From Apostichopus japonicus (lineage: Eukaryota > Echinodermata > Holothuroidea > Aspidochirotida > Stichopodidae): a stretch of DNA of 64,000 bases. A model generated the notes under the pieces. That model saw only the letters and a program-made list of their open reading frames with translations. It searched no databases and had not been told where the DNA came from. Both the position numbers and the translations under genes were made by a program. Of the stretch, positions 47,721-60,087 are shown in pieces (the stretch's first letter is position 1; each line of letters opens with the position of its first letter). The DNA lies in NCBI RefSeq assembly GCF_037975245.1, contig NC_092577.1, positions 33,676,898 to 33,740,897 on the forward strand. The letters run 5' to 3'.

Positions 47721-49340
47721 TAACCATGCACATGCTTTTGCTGGTTACTATACTGAAGCAACATATGCTTGAAGACCGCTTTTTGATGGTTTCCTACTCA
47801 AAAATGTGGACATACATGAAATTCTATTTTGGTTAAAACTTTATTGAGAGAAAAAAAATCGAACTTGCCAGATAAGATGCTATAGCCGTAAATATAGCTA
47901 TTGAACAGTTTCATATTCGTGGAGTGTAGGCTATACAGGGAGGGGCATTACTTCGTTAAAAGTTTCCCGTCTCAACGATACCAGTAAACGAATACATTTT
48001 TTAGCTTATAGTTTTCTGATTTTACTGGGTAAGTCTAGAAAGTAAATGAATCTACTTCTTCTTTTTTTTGTCAATTATCAATATGATATAATTTCACGTA
48101 AGAATTTCAGCTAGATTTCCCAGGTAAAGTCACGGCTCGTAAATTATACTATACACCAGTTAATGCGTTTGTCCTTGGCTGGATAGACGTTCCTTTTCAA
48201 TGTAGTAATCTTTTAAAATTCTTCAAGATAAACGTTACCAATAGCTCTTGATGATGCGTGCTCTGTGAATCATTGCAACCCAATCGGGCGAGACCGGTTA
48301 AATACGGTTTATTCTGTCAAAAGTATAATAGACATCCTTGTTAACGAAATAGTCTTTAGAATTGATTGGAGAATCTTTTCATTCCAGGACCTCCAATCGA
48401 GTCCGGAGAGGCATATATCAATTGAACAACAAGATTCAAGATTTAACTGAGGTATATGAAGCTGTATTTGTTATTTAGTGTAAACAGGAACTCGTCACCT
48501 GCAGCTAAAGAGAAATTTGTAAAAGGCTGTTGTGTCAAAAGTTAAGGTAAGTCAGACTTAATGGTGATCAGTAGGCTACCTTAAAGCATCCAGAAAAATA
48601 TTAAAGGTTATTTAATAATCGCAAAAGTATACAATGAGATCTCCTGCATACATCAATACGAGTATATTGTATAGAACCACGGATCTGTTATTTATAATAT
48701 AGCAGCTCCTTTGTAGAATTACCCAGGCGAGTACGCTGAGTAGACATATTTCCTGAATTAGCCTATGCAAAGTACGAGCCTGCCGTTGTTCTAAGCGCAA
48801 GTACGAGTAGCCTTTACTTAATTTTGTACTAGAAATTTTACATGACTTTCCGAATGCTCCGATCGAGTACCAGCACCAGCAAGTATATGGTGGGACAGGG
48901 GTGGAGCCGAACATGCCAACAGGATGACTTTTGCCTAGAAGAGCATTAATTAAAAATAAGCAAATAAAGGTATAGGATATACAGTTAATGAGAGTACTAT
49001 CATCTCTAACACAAAAAGCTGACATGGATAACAAGAGCTTAAATCAATTAAGCAGGAAAGGTTGACTTCATAACTGAAAGCTTCCGAAGAAGCTTTGCAT
49101 TCTGTTATCATAGGCTATCATATATGTAGTTGCGTTTGACTTTCATGTTTACGCAAGATATATAATATTCCAAGTAAAACCTGCGAATCTATTTTGGGTC
49201 CTTCTGTATGACATTGGGACATCGTTGGTTGCAGTAAATGTAGCGATCACAAATAAAGAAAAAAGATAAAGCATCTTTTAAATGAATCGAATTCATCAGA
49301 AAATGTCGTCAAAATAATCTAATCCCGCTCAGTTATATGC
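47721..49340. other. No gene recognised
   Basis: A 140-codon - strand frame at 48612-49034 has hydrophobic stretches but no recognisable family, coding support or splice context. Confidence 0.45.
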
Positions 49341-49601
49341 TGACGTCATTATGCCTATATCAGTGACGTCAGTACAAGTGACTATACCCAACTTGTCCGT
49401 ATCAATCCGTGTTGATTCAAAACTATATCAATTTATTAAATTACGCCACGTGTTCAAAGCTGTTGTGTTTTGTAAAGAATGAGACGTTCCTCTTTACTTT
49501 TTCACACTTCTGGTGAAGAAATCAAAGAAATTGAGTTTCGTTATCAGTGAAATCTTTAACATGCATGATGTACAGTCACGTGACTTCATTCTGTGACGTC
49601 A
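49341..49601. promoter_or_regulatory. Cluster of three perfect CRE sites
   Basis: TGACGTCA occurs at 49341-49348, 49364-49371 and 49594-49601, with an E-box cacgtg at 49578-49583. The cluster lies 1.5 kb upstream of the tetraspan start codon. CREB/ATF binding is the obvious reading of the motif; the link to the gene is inference. Confidence 0.35.
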
Positions 49602-50544
49602 ACACACTCCGAACGGATTAAGCCAAAAGATGAAGTGAGCAGGTAGTAATTATGAGGTAATCCTTAGGCTATTGAATCCCTCATAACAATTACTATCCGT
49701 CATGCTGACTAATTCAACACTATTAACGGATAGCTTGACCAAAAACTAGCTGGTCAAGCTCTGGTCGAACCAACCATGCGACCTTCATATATAGCGTATA
49801 TATACATATAAGCTGTACTATATATACCTGACTCGTATTAGACGGCGAACGCATTTGTATTCTAGCAATGTAGAGGGACTACAGGGGATCATATTGGATC
49901 AAGTTGTTTGGTTTTCTCGTACCTACAGGTTCTATCTTGCGTGACTTGTAGTTTGCTGATACTCGTACACTCACCCCCATGAATTTGGACCCTGCTGTAT
50001 ACTATAGCATATACGGGGCATCTTGGAAATCTAATACTGATTTTCATGCAGTACTTAGCCTAGAGCCTGTGTGTATTAAGGCGCACGGTAAACGTACTCA
50101 CGGATGATTTGTACGTGAGCCCTTACGTTACAGATACGTCTCTAATTGTTGTAATCGAACTATAAGTTCTCTAGGCCCTATCCACTGTATAGGCCCTTTA
50201 CACGTATATCCACATTGTTGACTCTATACCATCGGTAAATTCGGGATCTTTCAAACGCAATGACAATGTTCCATTGAAGGAATATTAAGCGATCTTAGTC
50301 AGTCATTCATGCGTAATGTATAATTGCCGCACCTCATGCTGTCAACACCTCGTATACGATTTAGCATTACACTCACCATAAGAAATGGTTGGGTATTGAA
50401 GTTCCCTATATAACCATGCAGTGCCAGGTTGGCACCCACTGGAGCCTTTAGGAAACATATACTGAACGCAGCACCCACACCCCTTGCCAACACCACCCCC
50501 TCCCCTCCCTCCGAAATTGTTCAGACACAACCCGAATGTTGTTA

Positions 50545-50858
50545 AGGCCCGGTCACACTTTACCGATTTTTTATCGGAATATACTATCCGATTTTCCCGG
50601 AGGAATCGAAACAGCCTGTTTTTCGTTCGCGTCTTCTAGCCACATTGATAAAGGACCCGATTTGCTATCTGTTGAGCCATTCCGATGTGAAATAGCCCTC
50701 TCCTATCTTTTGAAATTAACTCCGTTTCCTTTTATCGGATAGCTATCCGATTTCTCTTCCGATTTTTATCGTTTTTCGATGTGACGTCACTTCAAAATTT
50801 AGTCCGTTCCAGAACCCCTCAGATTTGGAGTAGGTATCGCTGTAGTGTGACCGGGCCT
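50545..50858. mobile_element. PIF/Harbinger-type MITE
   Basis: The 314-bp element has inverted termini AGGCCCGGTCACACT at both ends and a 3-bp TTA target duplication (50542-50544 and 50859-50861), the TWA pattern of Harbinger elements. The interior is rich in repeated ccgat/atcgg words in both orientations (tatccgatttt, tatcggatagctatccga). It sits about 240 bp upstream of the tetraspan start codon and could contribute 5' UTR or promoter sequence. Confidence 0.85.
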
Positions 50859-51094
50859 TTAGTCTTGTATAAAGACGTGTTTACGGAGGGCTCCTTGACA
50901 CTCTGAGGTTTCCATCGAGCGTGTGCGCGCCAAAGTATTCGGTAAGGTACCGGTACAGAAGGACGGTACCGTATTGCAAACGTGATCTTAAAGGACATAA
51001 GACAGTGTTGAGCTACTATGTATTTTTTTTTTTTATCTTTGCAACAGGTCATTTTGTTTATACAAGATCAAACCCTCTCAGTAGGTATAGCACA

Positions 51095-54000
51095 ATGAAT
51101 GATAGAGAGCAACATCACCCGACGTTGAGAAGTCTATTAGTTACTGGAATATTGCAGATAATTGGCGGCGCTGTACTCGCATTTAGTGCTATTGTCTTGG
51201 TTATAGTACTGTACGGTGTACCCGAAAGGAATCACCTGGATTACCCTGTCAGTGGACTGTGGTCGGGAGCTGTAAGTATCTCCACAGGGAGCTTCTTGTT
51301 AGAACGGTTGTCTTTTATAGTTTTGATACAAGTTTTCGGGTGATTTTCTTGGTTTTGATAAGTTGCCAGTGTGTTAATGTATGATGTGACTTCTGTTTAA
51401 AAAGATAATGTTCTTACATGCAGGTAATCTGTTCTTGGCTTCTTGACATAACACATCATGTTATGTGCAATTGTATATGTAGAATGTGCGCGCGCGTGAG
51501 TGTGTATGTGAGTGCGCGTTTGTTGTATTCTGACTCAGGACTTGAACGAAAGCATTCCAGGTCCTCTGGATGTTATTTCCAAAGAATTACCACGTCCTCG
51601 CAAGAATTCTGTTGTTAAGGGGTATTATTAAGGGGAAAGTACGTGGATTGGAACAATGTAAAAAAAAAACAATGGGGTCCTTGGTCTGAATGTAAAACAC
51701 AGCTGCATGGTTGTGTGTTAGGGTGTTTGCAAAGGCAAGGTTAAAAACAGAAAAACTAAAATTCTGCAATTAACTAGAAAACGAATTATTTTATATCCAT
51801 TTTTTTTCAACAGTGGACGATAATAGTTGGTTTTGTTGGGGTTCTCGCATCTTCCCGTCCAGGAGTGATGGTAAGTTTAACTAATAACCTAGAACTATCA
51901 TAAGATTGAATTGAGGGGGTAGCGATCGGGGAGGGGTACGACCGGGAGGGGTATGATCGGGGAGGGGGTACGTTCGGGGAGGGGATGATGCGGGTACGGA
52001 GGTTATCTCTTTGACCATTATGTTACTATTCTTGATGTCTAAAATTCAGTTCTGACATGGGCATAAACTAATACTGGCAATTGCAAATTCTAGCCTGCAT
52101 CTTTGATATTATAATGAAGGAAATATATGGACAAATTATAATGAACAAAACAAAAAATCACACCCCAAGTAAGTACATAAATATTTATTCCGTCAATGTC
52201 TTTAACTTGATGGATTATTTATCGATAATATATGATAAGTTAAGAAATATATTTCATGTTGCGTTTAAATAAGCTGAACTTGATCATATCCCACTGATGA
52301 CACCAAAAATAAAAGCATGTAAAAGCCTGTAACGAAATGTATGAAACATTGAACAGAAAAATGGACATTTGAAGAACAATAACAAGACACAAAAGTGGAT
52401 ATTTTACAATGATATTATCAAATTAGAATCATAAATGGGTTGTTGAGTTTGTCCGAGGTGCCCTGATGTTTCGTTGTATACCTTAACAAAATAAATAAAT
52501 AAATAAGTAAATACCATGGTAAGAATTTTCGATATTATCCTTGATCAAATTGGGTTCGGTCCTCCTGTACATCAGGCATCCCAGTCTCTGGTTCCGCCAT
52601 AGGAGTCGTTTGTCTAATTTATGTTAAACTTTTCATAAATGAATATTCATATCTATCTTGTTTTCCTTCACCCAGTTGGGACAATTATTTCTATATTGTA
52701 TAGTGTCATTTCTCTCTTCCAGAGCAGTATTGTCAGTACGAGTAGTATGAATATCATGTTTTCTATCAGGTCAAGGTTATAGGAACTGTTTGTACTGTCA
52801 ATGCCAGTGCTTTGAAGCATGATATTGGAGGACAGTTTAGAGAGGTATTGCAGCATGCGGGCTATATTACCATAAATGAATATTCATTTTTTATACTTTA
52901 TATGACTTTCAGAGAGGAGCATATATGGTACTTTCGCTGATGACTGTACCACATGTGACCGTTGCCGTCGCACTAGGTGCGGTTGCTGCGGCTTACAATG
53001 GGCATTACTACCTGCAGCATCCGGGCTATATTAACATAAATGAATATTCATTTTTAATCTTGTTTTACTTTGTTTGACTTTCAGAGAGGAGCATATATGG
53101 TACTTTCGCTGATGACAATACCACCTGTCACCGTTGCCGTCGCACTAGGTGCGGCTGCTGCGGCCAACAATGTGCATTACTACCTGCTGCATCCGGGCTA
53201 TAAGGACTATGATGTCTCAGTCGATGACGGCTATGACCGTTATAATCAACAGGTATGCTTAATCAGCTTATAAATGAATAAACATGATATGAATGTTTTA
53301 AATTAGCATATGAGTTGATTGGTAAATGTTTCGAAATTATTTTAATGAGATGACACCGTAGGTTCTAAAAACCTTTTTTGTTTGTTTGTTTTCTTCATAT
53401 TTTTAAAGTGAATTTATAAACAGTTTTGACCAAACAAATATAATGTCCGTGTTAAGAACCTCGACACGTTTATCGCTACAATGTTCAGGTATAGTTGTGT
53501 TGAAGCTTCAAGAGACACTATGAGTCATAATATGGTGTGCCAATTTCGAAAAAAATAAGATGCATCCAATAAATATATGATGAAAACGTCATAAATTAAT
53601 GATATCATGTTTTTCTTTCTTAAGTTCTATCTATTTTTGCCTCTTTTTTTTTAGCTGGGAATATCATTGACAAAAATGATCTTCCATCTATTGGTATGCT
53701 TGGTTGGTTGTTCCGAAATAACGATTGCGCTTTTGGCTTCGGCTTTCTGTTGTAATGGACTATGTCCCGGTAACACAATCAAAGAGACGAGCAACAACAA
53801 TGTAAGTACATGATTATTATTATATATGCAGCGAACTTTGACATCGTTTGTACATATTCATATTGTGACGATACTACAATGAATTGTGCCATTTACTTAT
53901 AGACTTAGACAGTCACGATCGTTAGAGGATAGATCGACGTTTTCCCAGCGACATGTGGTAAACTGACCATGCATGATAGCTACTGGCTTGGACTATATCC

Positions 54001-54570
54001 AGGCGATGACTGTGAAAGATTTTGAGCAAGGAGAGGTTCATAGTACTTCCCAGCAATGCCACCAACTCTCGCTACGAAATTTTTCTTTTCTCAAACGAAG
54101 TTTGAAAACGCCTGAAACCACCTTCAATCTTCCTGACTTTTAGTCCATCAGTAGTTTATTTCATCCTCTTTAACATACAAAAATCCAATGTAATTGTGTA
54201 AATCGGAGAACAAGCTCCCTACCCCCCCTCCCCCACTAAAACAATCACTTCAGGAGGTCTAATTTTAAAGAATTTTCCCGACAATTACTGACCTTTCGGG
54301 TGGATATGTATACACTCTATCTAGTTGTGGTATACCTGTTGACGCTATTCAACAGTTACATTACAAATAACGTTAATTTTTAACAAAACAATTAGACTAC
54401 TATCATACCTTAATTAAAGTATGCTATTGAAAACGTAAGATATCATTTTATACTATACACAGACCAGCTACCAGCCGCCCGATGACCACAGTTACGTGTA
54501 CCCACCACCAACCATTAACATGGAACAATTACCAGAACCTCCCACCGACGAAGCTGTCGATAAGGTTTAA
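51095..54570 (+). CDS. CD20/MS4A-like four-transmembrane protein (six exons)
   Basis: Exons 51095-51271, 51814-51870, 52770-52844, 53085-53252, 53655-53801 and 54463-54570 all join in phase 0 at GT-AG boundaries and give 243 residues. The start ATG context is cacaATGaatg. Transmembrane stretches lie at about 14-40 (LQIIGGAVLAFSAIVLVIVL), 54-73, 107-131 and 168-190. The Y-P-x-x-G-L-W-S-G...G-x-L-A-S-S-R-P block after TM1, the short loops and the cytoplasmic tail rich in Pro and Tyr (SYQPPDDHSYVYPPP) resemble the MS4A/CD20 and TMEM176 families, whose members are plasma- or endomembrane tetraspans that modulate signalling or ion flux. The assignment is by layout and short motifs, so a related tetraspan family is possible. 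The frame is open upstream of the chosen ATG to 50921, but an acceptor (ttgcaacag) at 51048 suggests that stretch is intron and UTR. AATAAA at 54814-54819 is a good polyadenylation signal. Confidence 0.82.
52913..53077 (+). CDS. Tandem duplicate of tetraspan exon 4 (alternative or dead exon)
   Basis: This copy of the exon at 53085 starts after its own acceptor (tatgactttcag) and reads RGAYMVLSLMTVPHVTVAVA with nearly the same following residues as the downstream exon. It lacks the donor and the second half of the exon. If included it would read through intron-like sequence (INEYSFLILFYFV) to a stop at 53075-53077, yielding a truncated three-TM product. The repeat period is 172 bp, and a third partial unit (gcagcatgcgggctat) lies at 52850-52865. 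It has no internal stop in the shared part. Confidence 0.6.
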   Translation, partial: RGAYMVLSLMTVPHVTVAVALGAVAAAYNGHYYLQHPGYININEYSFLILFYFV

Positions 54571-54813
54571 CACCATCTCGCCGATAAGTATGGTCTGTAC
54601 TGGCATCCGTCAGTCTGATCATCATTGTCTACGGTATTCTTTGTGATGCACGGTTTTGTTTTATAACCCACACCAGATACCACAAACCATCCCATAACAC
54701 TTTCCTAGTTTTTGCGTATATCTAATCAAATTTCATTCTCTTCTGGTATATATGTTTAACTATTTTTATTATATTTTTAAAGGTAATTATTATTAATCTT
54801 CACTTTTTTGGTT

Positions 54814-54819
54814 AATAAA
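54814..54819 (+). terminator. Polyadenylation signal AATAAA for the tetraspan gene
   Basis: First canonical hexamer after the stop codon, about 245 bp downstream, in AT-rich sequence. Confidence 0.55.
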
Positions 54820-54923
54820 TCAATATTTGGAGGTCAAACTAAAGATTAAGAGTTTACACTAGTATAAGGTAACGTAACATACTTAATGATATAGTTTGAC
54901 TGAATTTTAGTCAGTTGTATGGT

Positions 54924-55293
54924 CAGTGGCGTAGGAAGGTACTTTTGAGTGGGGGGGGGGCTGAAGACTGATGGCCGGCCTGGGGGAGGGGTCTAAGGGG
55001 AGGGGGTTCCCCCTCCCCTTTGGATTTTTTTGCATTTCCAGGTGGCCTCAGATGCAATATGGTGCAATATAGCACACTTCAACACCCACTCCATTTTGTA
55101 AACTTAATTTTGTATTTTCACCTGGCCTTAGATGCAATTTGGTGCTCCAAATGAGATTTTTTTTCTCATTTGGAAATGAAAAAGGGGTTTTCTGACTTGC
55201 GAACCGGGGGGGGGGGGCGGAATGATACTTCCGCCCCTCCACATTTTTCACTGGGGGCTGGCGCCCCCAGCCCCCCCGGTTCCTACGCCCTTG
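54924..55293. mobile_element. Non-autonomous hAT-like element (MITE), copy 2
   Basis: The 370-bp element is nearly identical to 27916-28293 in the same orientation, with termini CAGTGGCGTAGGAAGG and ttcctacgcccttg. It has a perfect but different 8-bp target duplication tgtatggt (54916-54923 and 55294-55301), which shows independent insertion of two members of one family. Differences between copies are mostly homopolymer lengths and a few substitutions. Confidence 0.94.
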
Positions 55294-55301
55294 TGTATGG
55301 T

Positions 55302-56151
55302 GAAATTTTAGTTCTCTATGCATTGAAATACAGAACATGTCATGAACGTAGTGTTTGCATGTACTTAGTTGAGCTGAGTTGAGCTGAGATCTGAAGCTCG
55401 AGTGTTGCATTAAAGGGGTGGGGGGGGGGGCACAACATCAGCTGTCATCTTTATCTTAGATATATATGTGTGACACCAATTCCGCCAAACAGCTAATCAT
55501 TACAACGTGCTCCATTTAGGAGAAATATTCCTAATTTAAACCCAGACAAAGCGATATGTATGTTGTTCGGTGATAACAGGTACATGGTGATATGTATTCA
55601 AGTTGATGTATATCTTCTATATTATAGGCTGTTTAAATGTGGCTTTCTGACGCAAACGGCAGCTATAAAAAAAAAATCAATTGATCAATACGAACAAAGG
55701 AACCGCACTTCTGTTTGTTAGATGATACAATGCAACATACAACTTTTTAACCTAAATAGCCAACAGCAATTAATGAAGAGGGCATATTTTAAGTATGAAT
55801 TTTCATCCTTAAATCATGATTTACATTTTGCATTGTAGTTATGATATACTTATAGGCAGAGGTAATAAATTAGGGTTTGATTGACGGTGTAAAAGACCCT
55901 TTTTTCCTCTTATGGAATTCGAATTGCAAAATAAATCATGCAAATTGTACTTTATTTTGAAGAATAAATAACTTGTTCGTATTTGCTATTCAGGTTAATA
56001 CATTTTCCGGCAAAAGTTTGTGAATCCTTGTGGATCCTTTATCAACTACTGAAATGTTAATTTCCTAATTACAGTGGAATTTAGCTAAACTTAATATATA
56101 TATATTTTTTTCTGCGGAGTACAATTAATTAACACACATAAAACACTCTCT
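55302..56151. other. Convergent intergenic region
   Basis: Lies between the 3' ends of the tetraspan (+) and TMEM26 (-) genes. A - strand AATAAA at 55956-55951 is a candidate polyadenylation signal for TMEM26. A G-run is at 55419-55431. Confidence 0.5.
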
Positions 56152-58578
56152 TTATGGTATGTTATAGACCAACCCCGTGTAAGGATCACGTGACGCCTCT
56201 CGAGGCATGGCGTATCTGTTCCCTTCTATTCCCTTCGCCCATAGTTCTTGGGCGGCGGTATCACCCTCGGGCTTTACTTTAGACTTCTTTTCGACCTGCA
56301 GTACTATCAATCGATAAGTTTGTAAGCACAAAACTAACGAATTTTTGCAGACAAAAAAAATATTGAACTGGCTGACAACTCTAAAATGAAAAATCAGTAT
56401 CAATCTAAGAATGAGGAATGGGCCGTCCTGTAGAAGCATCGTTGTCACTATGGCCCAGACTTCCGACTCTAAACAGACGCATTTTGGTTTGATTTCTTCC
56501 TCTTCATTCACCTCATCCTCAGGCCTAATGGGTATTATAACACTTGGATGGGTTTGTAGACATCTGAGGCTCTCATTGGTCAAACGTTTATTTGAAATTG
56601 CCATACCTACGATACCATGGAAACGTTTAAAAATGGCGCGATTAAACACTCTTTCTTTCCTTTCAGCCTGTTTTAGTAGATGTATTCTCTCTTCTCTTGT
56701 CAGCCGTCTCTTTTTAGCAGTCATTACAATGGTAAATTGTAACAAACTCCAACTCCACAGAGAAAGAATTACCAGAACGAGACTATCGTTAGTTTGTACC
56801 TCTTTTAGTTCTAACACATCGAGCGTCTCTATGATATCTGCCGCCATTCCGATGTAGACTAGAAGAAGTTGGGAAAGTTCGTCTCTTGATATTTGACCTT
56901 TTGGTAGAATCCAGCGACCTACGATCAGAACCAGGACCAAGACTTGCTCGATAATTTCCAGCCGGTCCCCGTCGTTTTCGATGCTAAGGGTTTGATCCTA
57001 TGGAAAGCAATTTACCTTGAATTGTTCAAATTACTGAAATTATAAGGATATGAACACCGGAAAAACTACATATTGGGAAATTATTAACAGAATGGAAAAT
57101 AAAGTAAATAGGTCATATAAAAGCACTGAAGGTTACACGTAGGCTAGTGTATAGGCTTAATAGGGAAAACACCACACTTCCCAGTCTTTGCAAGTTGCAT
57201 GTAAGCATTTTCAATTTGAAATTACTAGCGATATAATAAAAACGTACAAAAAAAATATGCTCAAAAGGGGAGGGGGCGGTCGCCCCCTTCACCCCCTTGG
57301 CTACGCGCCTGCTCCCTCCCTCCCCTAACCCTACATAATTAGGGTTACATCTCTTACCGGTGAACACACGGATTGATCTGTCTTCTTTATAATCTCGAGC
57401 TCAAGAAGCCAGATCCCTGGCACAGAGCCAACCAGAAAGATGAACACACTAGGACTAAACCTATATGCAGAAGAAATAATAAAAATCACAACATTTAATG
57501 AAACCCATATCTATAGTACTGACATTATAGGGTTGGAGGAGGAGCACGGAGGGGTGGGGGCGGAGGAAGGGCGGGTGTCAGACCAATGTCCATATAGTGG
57601 TCTTGAATGCGCCGGTACCACTTCATTGTATACTTTTCTGCCGTGTGGGGTTCATGTGCCTATTTAAGGGCTATATGGTGAGTCCACAGAGGCGAACACA
57701 GTTATAGGGGTTCTTTGGAATCACTGTTTCCGTAATAATAGGAATTTAGGACATGTGAAATATTTTCTGGCCCTTTGACTCCACCTATATGCCTGAAGAG
57801 AGTGGACCGTCGGCAGTGTTTTCTATCTCCTGTTTATTTTATTAATTAGTGGATCACATAAAATATGGGATGAAGATTAATTTATTCTCATTTCCATTAT
57901 ATATGCTTAATGGGGAAAGGAAAAATGGAAAGCCTGTGACAATTGTCATCGGCCATGACCATGGTTCTCGACACACCTGCCTCCGCTAAGACCCAAATGC
58001 GAAAGAATTTTTTTGGATCTCATGTCGTTAATGTTAAGGGCTGAATATCATTGCTCTGCAAACAAATTACTGGGTGTCATCGCTCAACTCCTTAAATATG
58101 ATATTTCTTTACACTGTCTCAAATAGTCCTATATCTATTTATAATTTGCACTTTTAAATATATATTGCCACTATAGTTGTATATAATTTGCATATTCATA
58201 ACTTATGAAGCCTATGCCAATATCCCCCTCGTCCCGGCCTTTCGCTCTGTTTAGTACTATTTGGAGTGAATCATTTCCATTCCATTCACCAATACCCCAT
58301 GCACATTACCGTGTACCTTACAGCACTCCACCTCACCCTATAGTATACTCCAACCTCACATAAAGTAAAAATACTTACCACTTCCATTCCTGTCCTTTGT
58401 TCTTCACCATTGTAAAGATGGCTTCCAAAAGGAGAATTACCAATGTGAATCCGAGGAAAAGAAATTTTTGGTTGTCTTTAATGTCAGCTACTTGAATAAT
58501 GGTAACGATGTTATGAGCAGCGAATAAACATCTAGTTATGATAGCCTTGGAAGGCGTCAGCAACACACCCAACTTCAT
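56152..58578 (-). CDS. TMEM26: Transmembrane protein 26 (three exons, complete)
   Basis: Exons on the - strand are 58578-58379, 57460-57358 and 56997-56152. The junctions GTG|gtaagt...atag|GTTTAG (phase 2) and CCG|gtaaga...catag|GATCAA (phase 0) restore one 382-residue frame; human TMEM26 has 368. The segments ITRCLFAAHNIV, EWKWFSPSVF, GIWLLELE, VLVLIVGRWILPKG, SRDELSQLLLVYIGMAADI, LLQDGPFLILRLILIFHF and CLQTYRLIVL follow the vertebrate protein in order. About eight hydrophobic segments are visible. The loop before QDGPFL is longer than in vertebrates: a Lys/Arg-rich stretch (TAKKRRLTREERIHLLKQAE) and an acidic stretch (EDEVNEEEEIK) are present. TMEM26 is a poorly understood membrane protein, marker of beige fat in mammals. 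The last 846-bp exon is intronless, in contrast to a more divided vertebrate gene. Confidence 0.95.
57262..57311. mobile_element. Possible hAT-type end inside the TMEM26 second intron
   Basis: ggtcgcccccttcacccccttggctacgcgcctg reads on the other strand as CAGGCGCGTAGCCAAGGGGG, a common hAT MITE terminus. The partner end and duplication were not found. Confidence 0.3.
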
Positions 58579-59574
58579 TTTTACTCTTCTATTCTTCCTA
58601 AATATTTATAATTATAATGGTTTCTTTTTCTTGTTTCTCGTCGCTCACAAAAACAAAACAAAAATGCTATAATTCGTTCAGGTCCGTATAAGAGTTCAAA
58701 AACAAAATGTTTTGCGTTAACTTTGGTTCTCCTTAACCTGCTTGAGTTTTGAAGAATAAAAAACTGACCACTTTTTTAATTTAATGATAAAGGTTATATA
58801 ATTAGTCCTGGTCACTCATCACCACATTTTGTCCATTGGTATATTAGTCAATAGTTCGTCTTATCTTTCTTATTTAATACTCCATGCAAGAAATTCCTCA
58901 GTTATAAAAAAAAGTCAGATTTTGGCTTCATTTATTTATAAGGCGAGTTATTAATTACTATAAGTTCAGTATGAAACAAACATTTCCAAGCAAAAACGGT
59001 CACAACAGTGGCAAGAAACCTTTCACTCAAAATATTCAAAAGAAAATTTACATCTGGGGAGGATACCGCGATATGATATAAATCCTCTGCATGCATGGGA
59101 CTGATTTTCATGTTATCGATGAAGACTACATATTTATTTTCTAGATCTCGGGAAAAATAATTTCTTAACTACAAATGAACTTATATATCTTCTTTTGATT
59201 GGTTCTAACATAATTGCGTCATTTCTTCTACTTGAAAAGATCATAACTAGACCACTTCCTTAAATAAACCCTAGGCCCATTTTATTTTTAAATTTTCAAT
59301 TCAATACCGAACAAAATTGCGTAATTGTAAAGAAGTCAATCAAGAGAGGTTGTTATAGAGTATTTGGAATGTGCATTTCAGAAATGGTTTGTTTTCCCCT
59401 AGCAACCGCTTTTCAGTTTAATTAAGATTTGTAATTACCGACTCCGTTGACCAAAGGAAAACCAGGTCGTTGGATGCAACTCTTGTTGAACTTTGTGTAA
59501 CCAGACGTTGAGTAGCAACAAAGTTATTACAAAAGGTTTGTTTTGTTACTTTCGAGTAAATGCTTGCAAATTTA

Positions 59575-59578
<4 letters not shown>
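58579..59578. other. Region 5' of TMEM26; no other gene recognised
   Basis: Should hold the promoter and 5' UTR of the - strand TMEM26 gene. AT-rich; no core promoter element could be assigned with confidence. Confidence 0.4.
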
Positions 59579-59619
<41 letters not shown>

Positions 59620-59620
59620 T

Positions 59621-59659
<39 letters not shown>

Positions 59660-59681
59660 TATATATATATATATATATAGC
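59579..59681. repeat. (TA)n/(CA)n compound microsatellite
   Basis: TA repeats with three acacacata interruptions. Confidence 0.95.
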
Positions 59682-60087
59682 ATAAATTTTATGATTATGC
59701 GGAAAGCGAAAAATTGGCACGTTACAAATTGCTAAATATAACAAGATTTCTTGGCAGATGCATAAGGAGATCAAAGCATAACTGTGCATACTCAAAAGAA
59801 TCAGAGAGAAACTTAAATGCATACACTGTATAATAGGTTCGGCTTTAGGTATAGTGGTCATATTTTGACTTTCTAGCATATTCACGAGCTGAATGCTGTT
59901 AGCTTTGTCATCCATGAAGAAAATTAGAAAATTCAAAGCTATAGTGAACACATATCTGCCATGAGTGAATTGTTTTAACCAGCCTTTTCAAACCGAACAA
60001 AATTCAGTCCAATATGATTGCTAGCAAAGTTGTCTAAATTGGGTTTAACCAAGGAGATGTCTAAATAACACAAAAAAAAAAAAAAAT

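Noticed and set aside
46885-47772. 295-codon frame reading (PSIH)n(PSVR)n
   Set aside because: Entirely explained by the ATCC/GTCC array; no conserved sequence outside it.
48612-49034. 140-codon - strand open frame
   Set aside because: Unusual composition, no domain and no splice or regulatory support.
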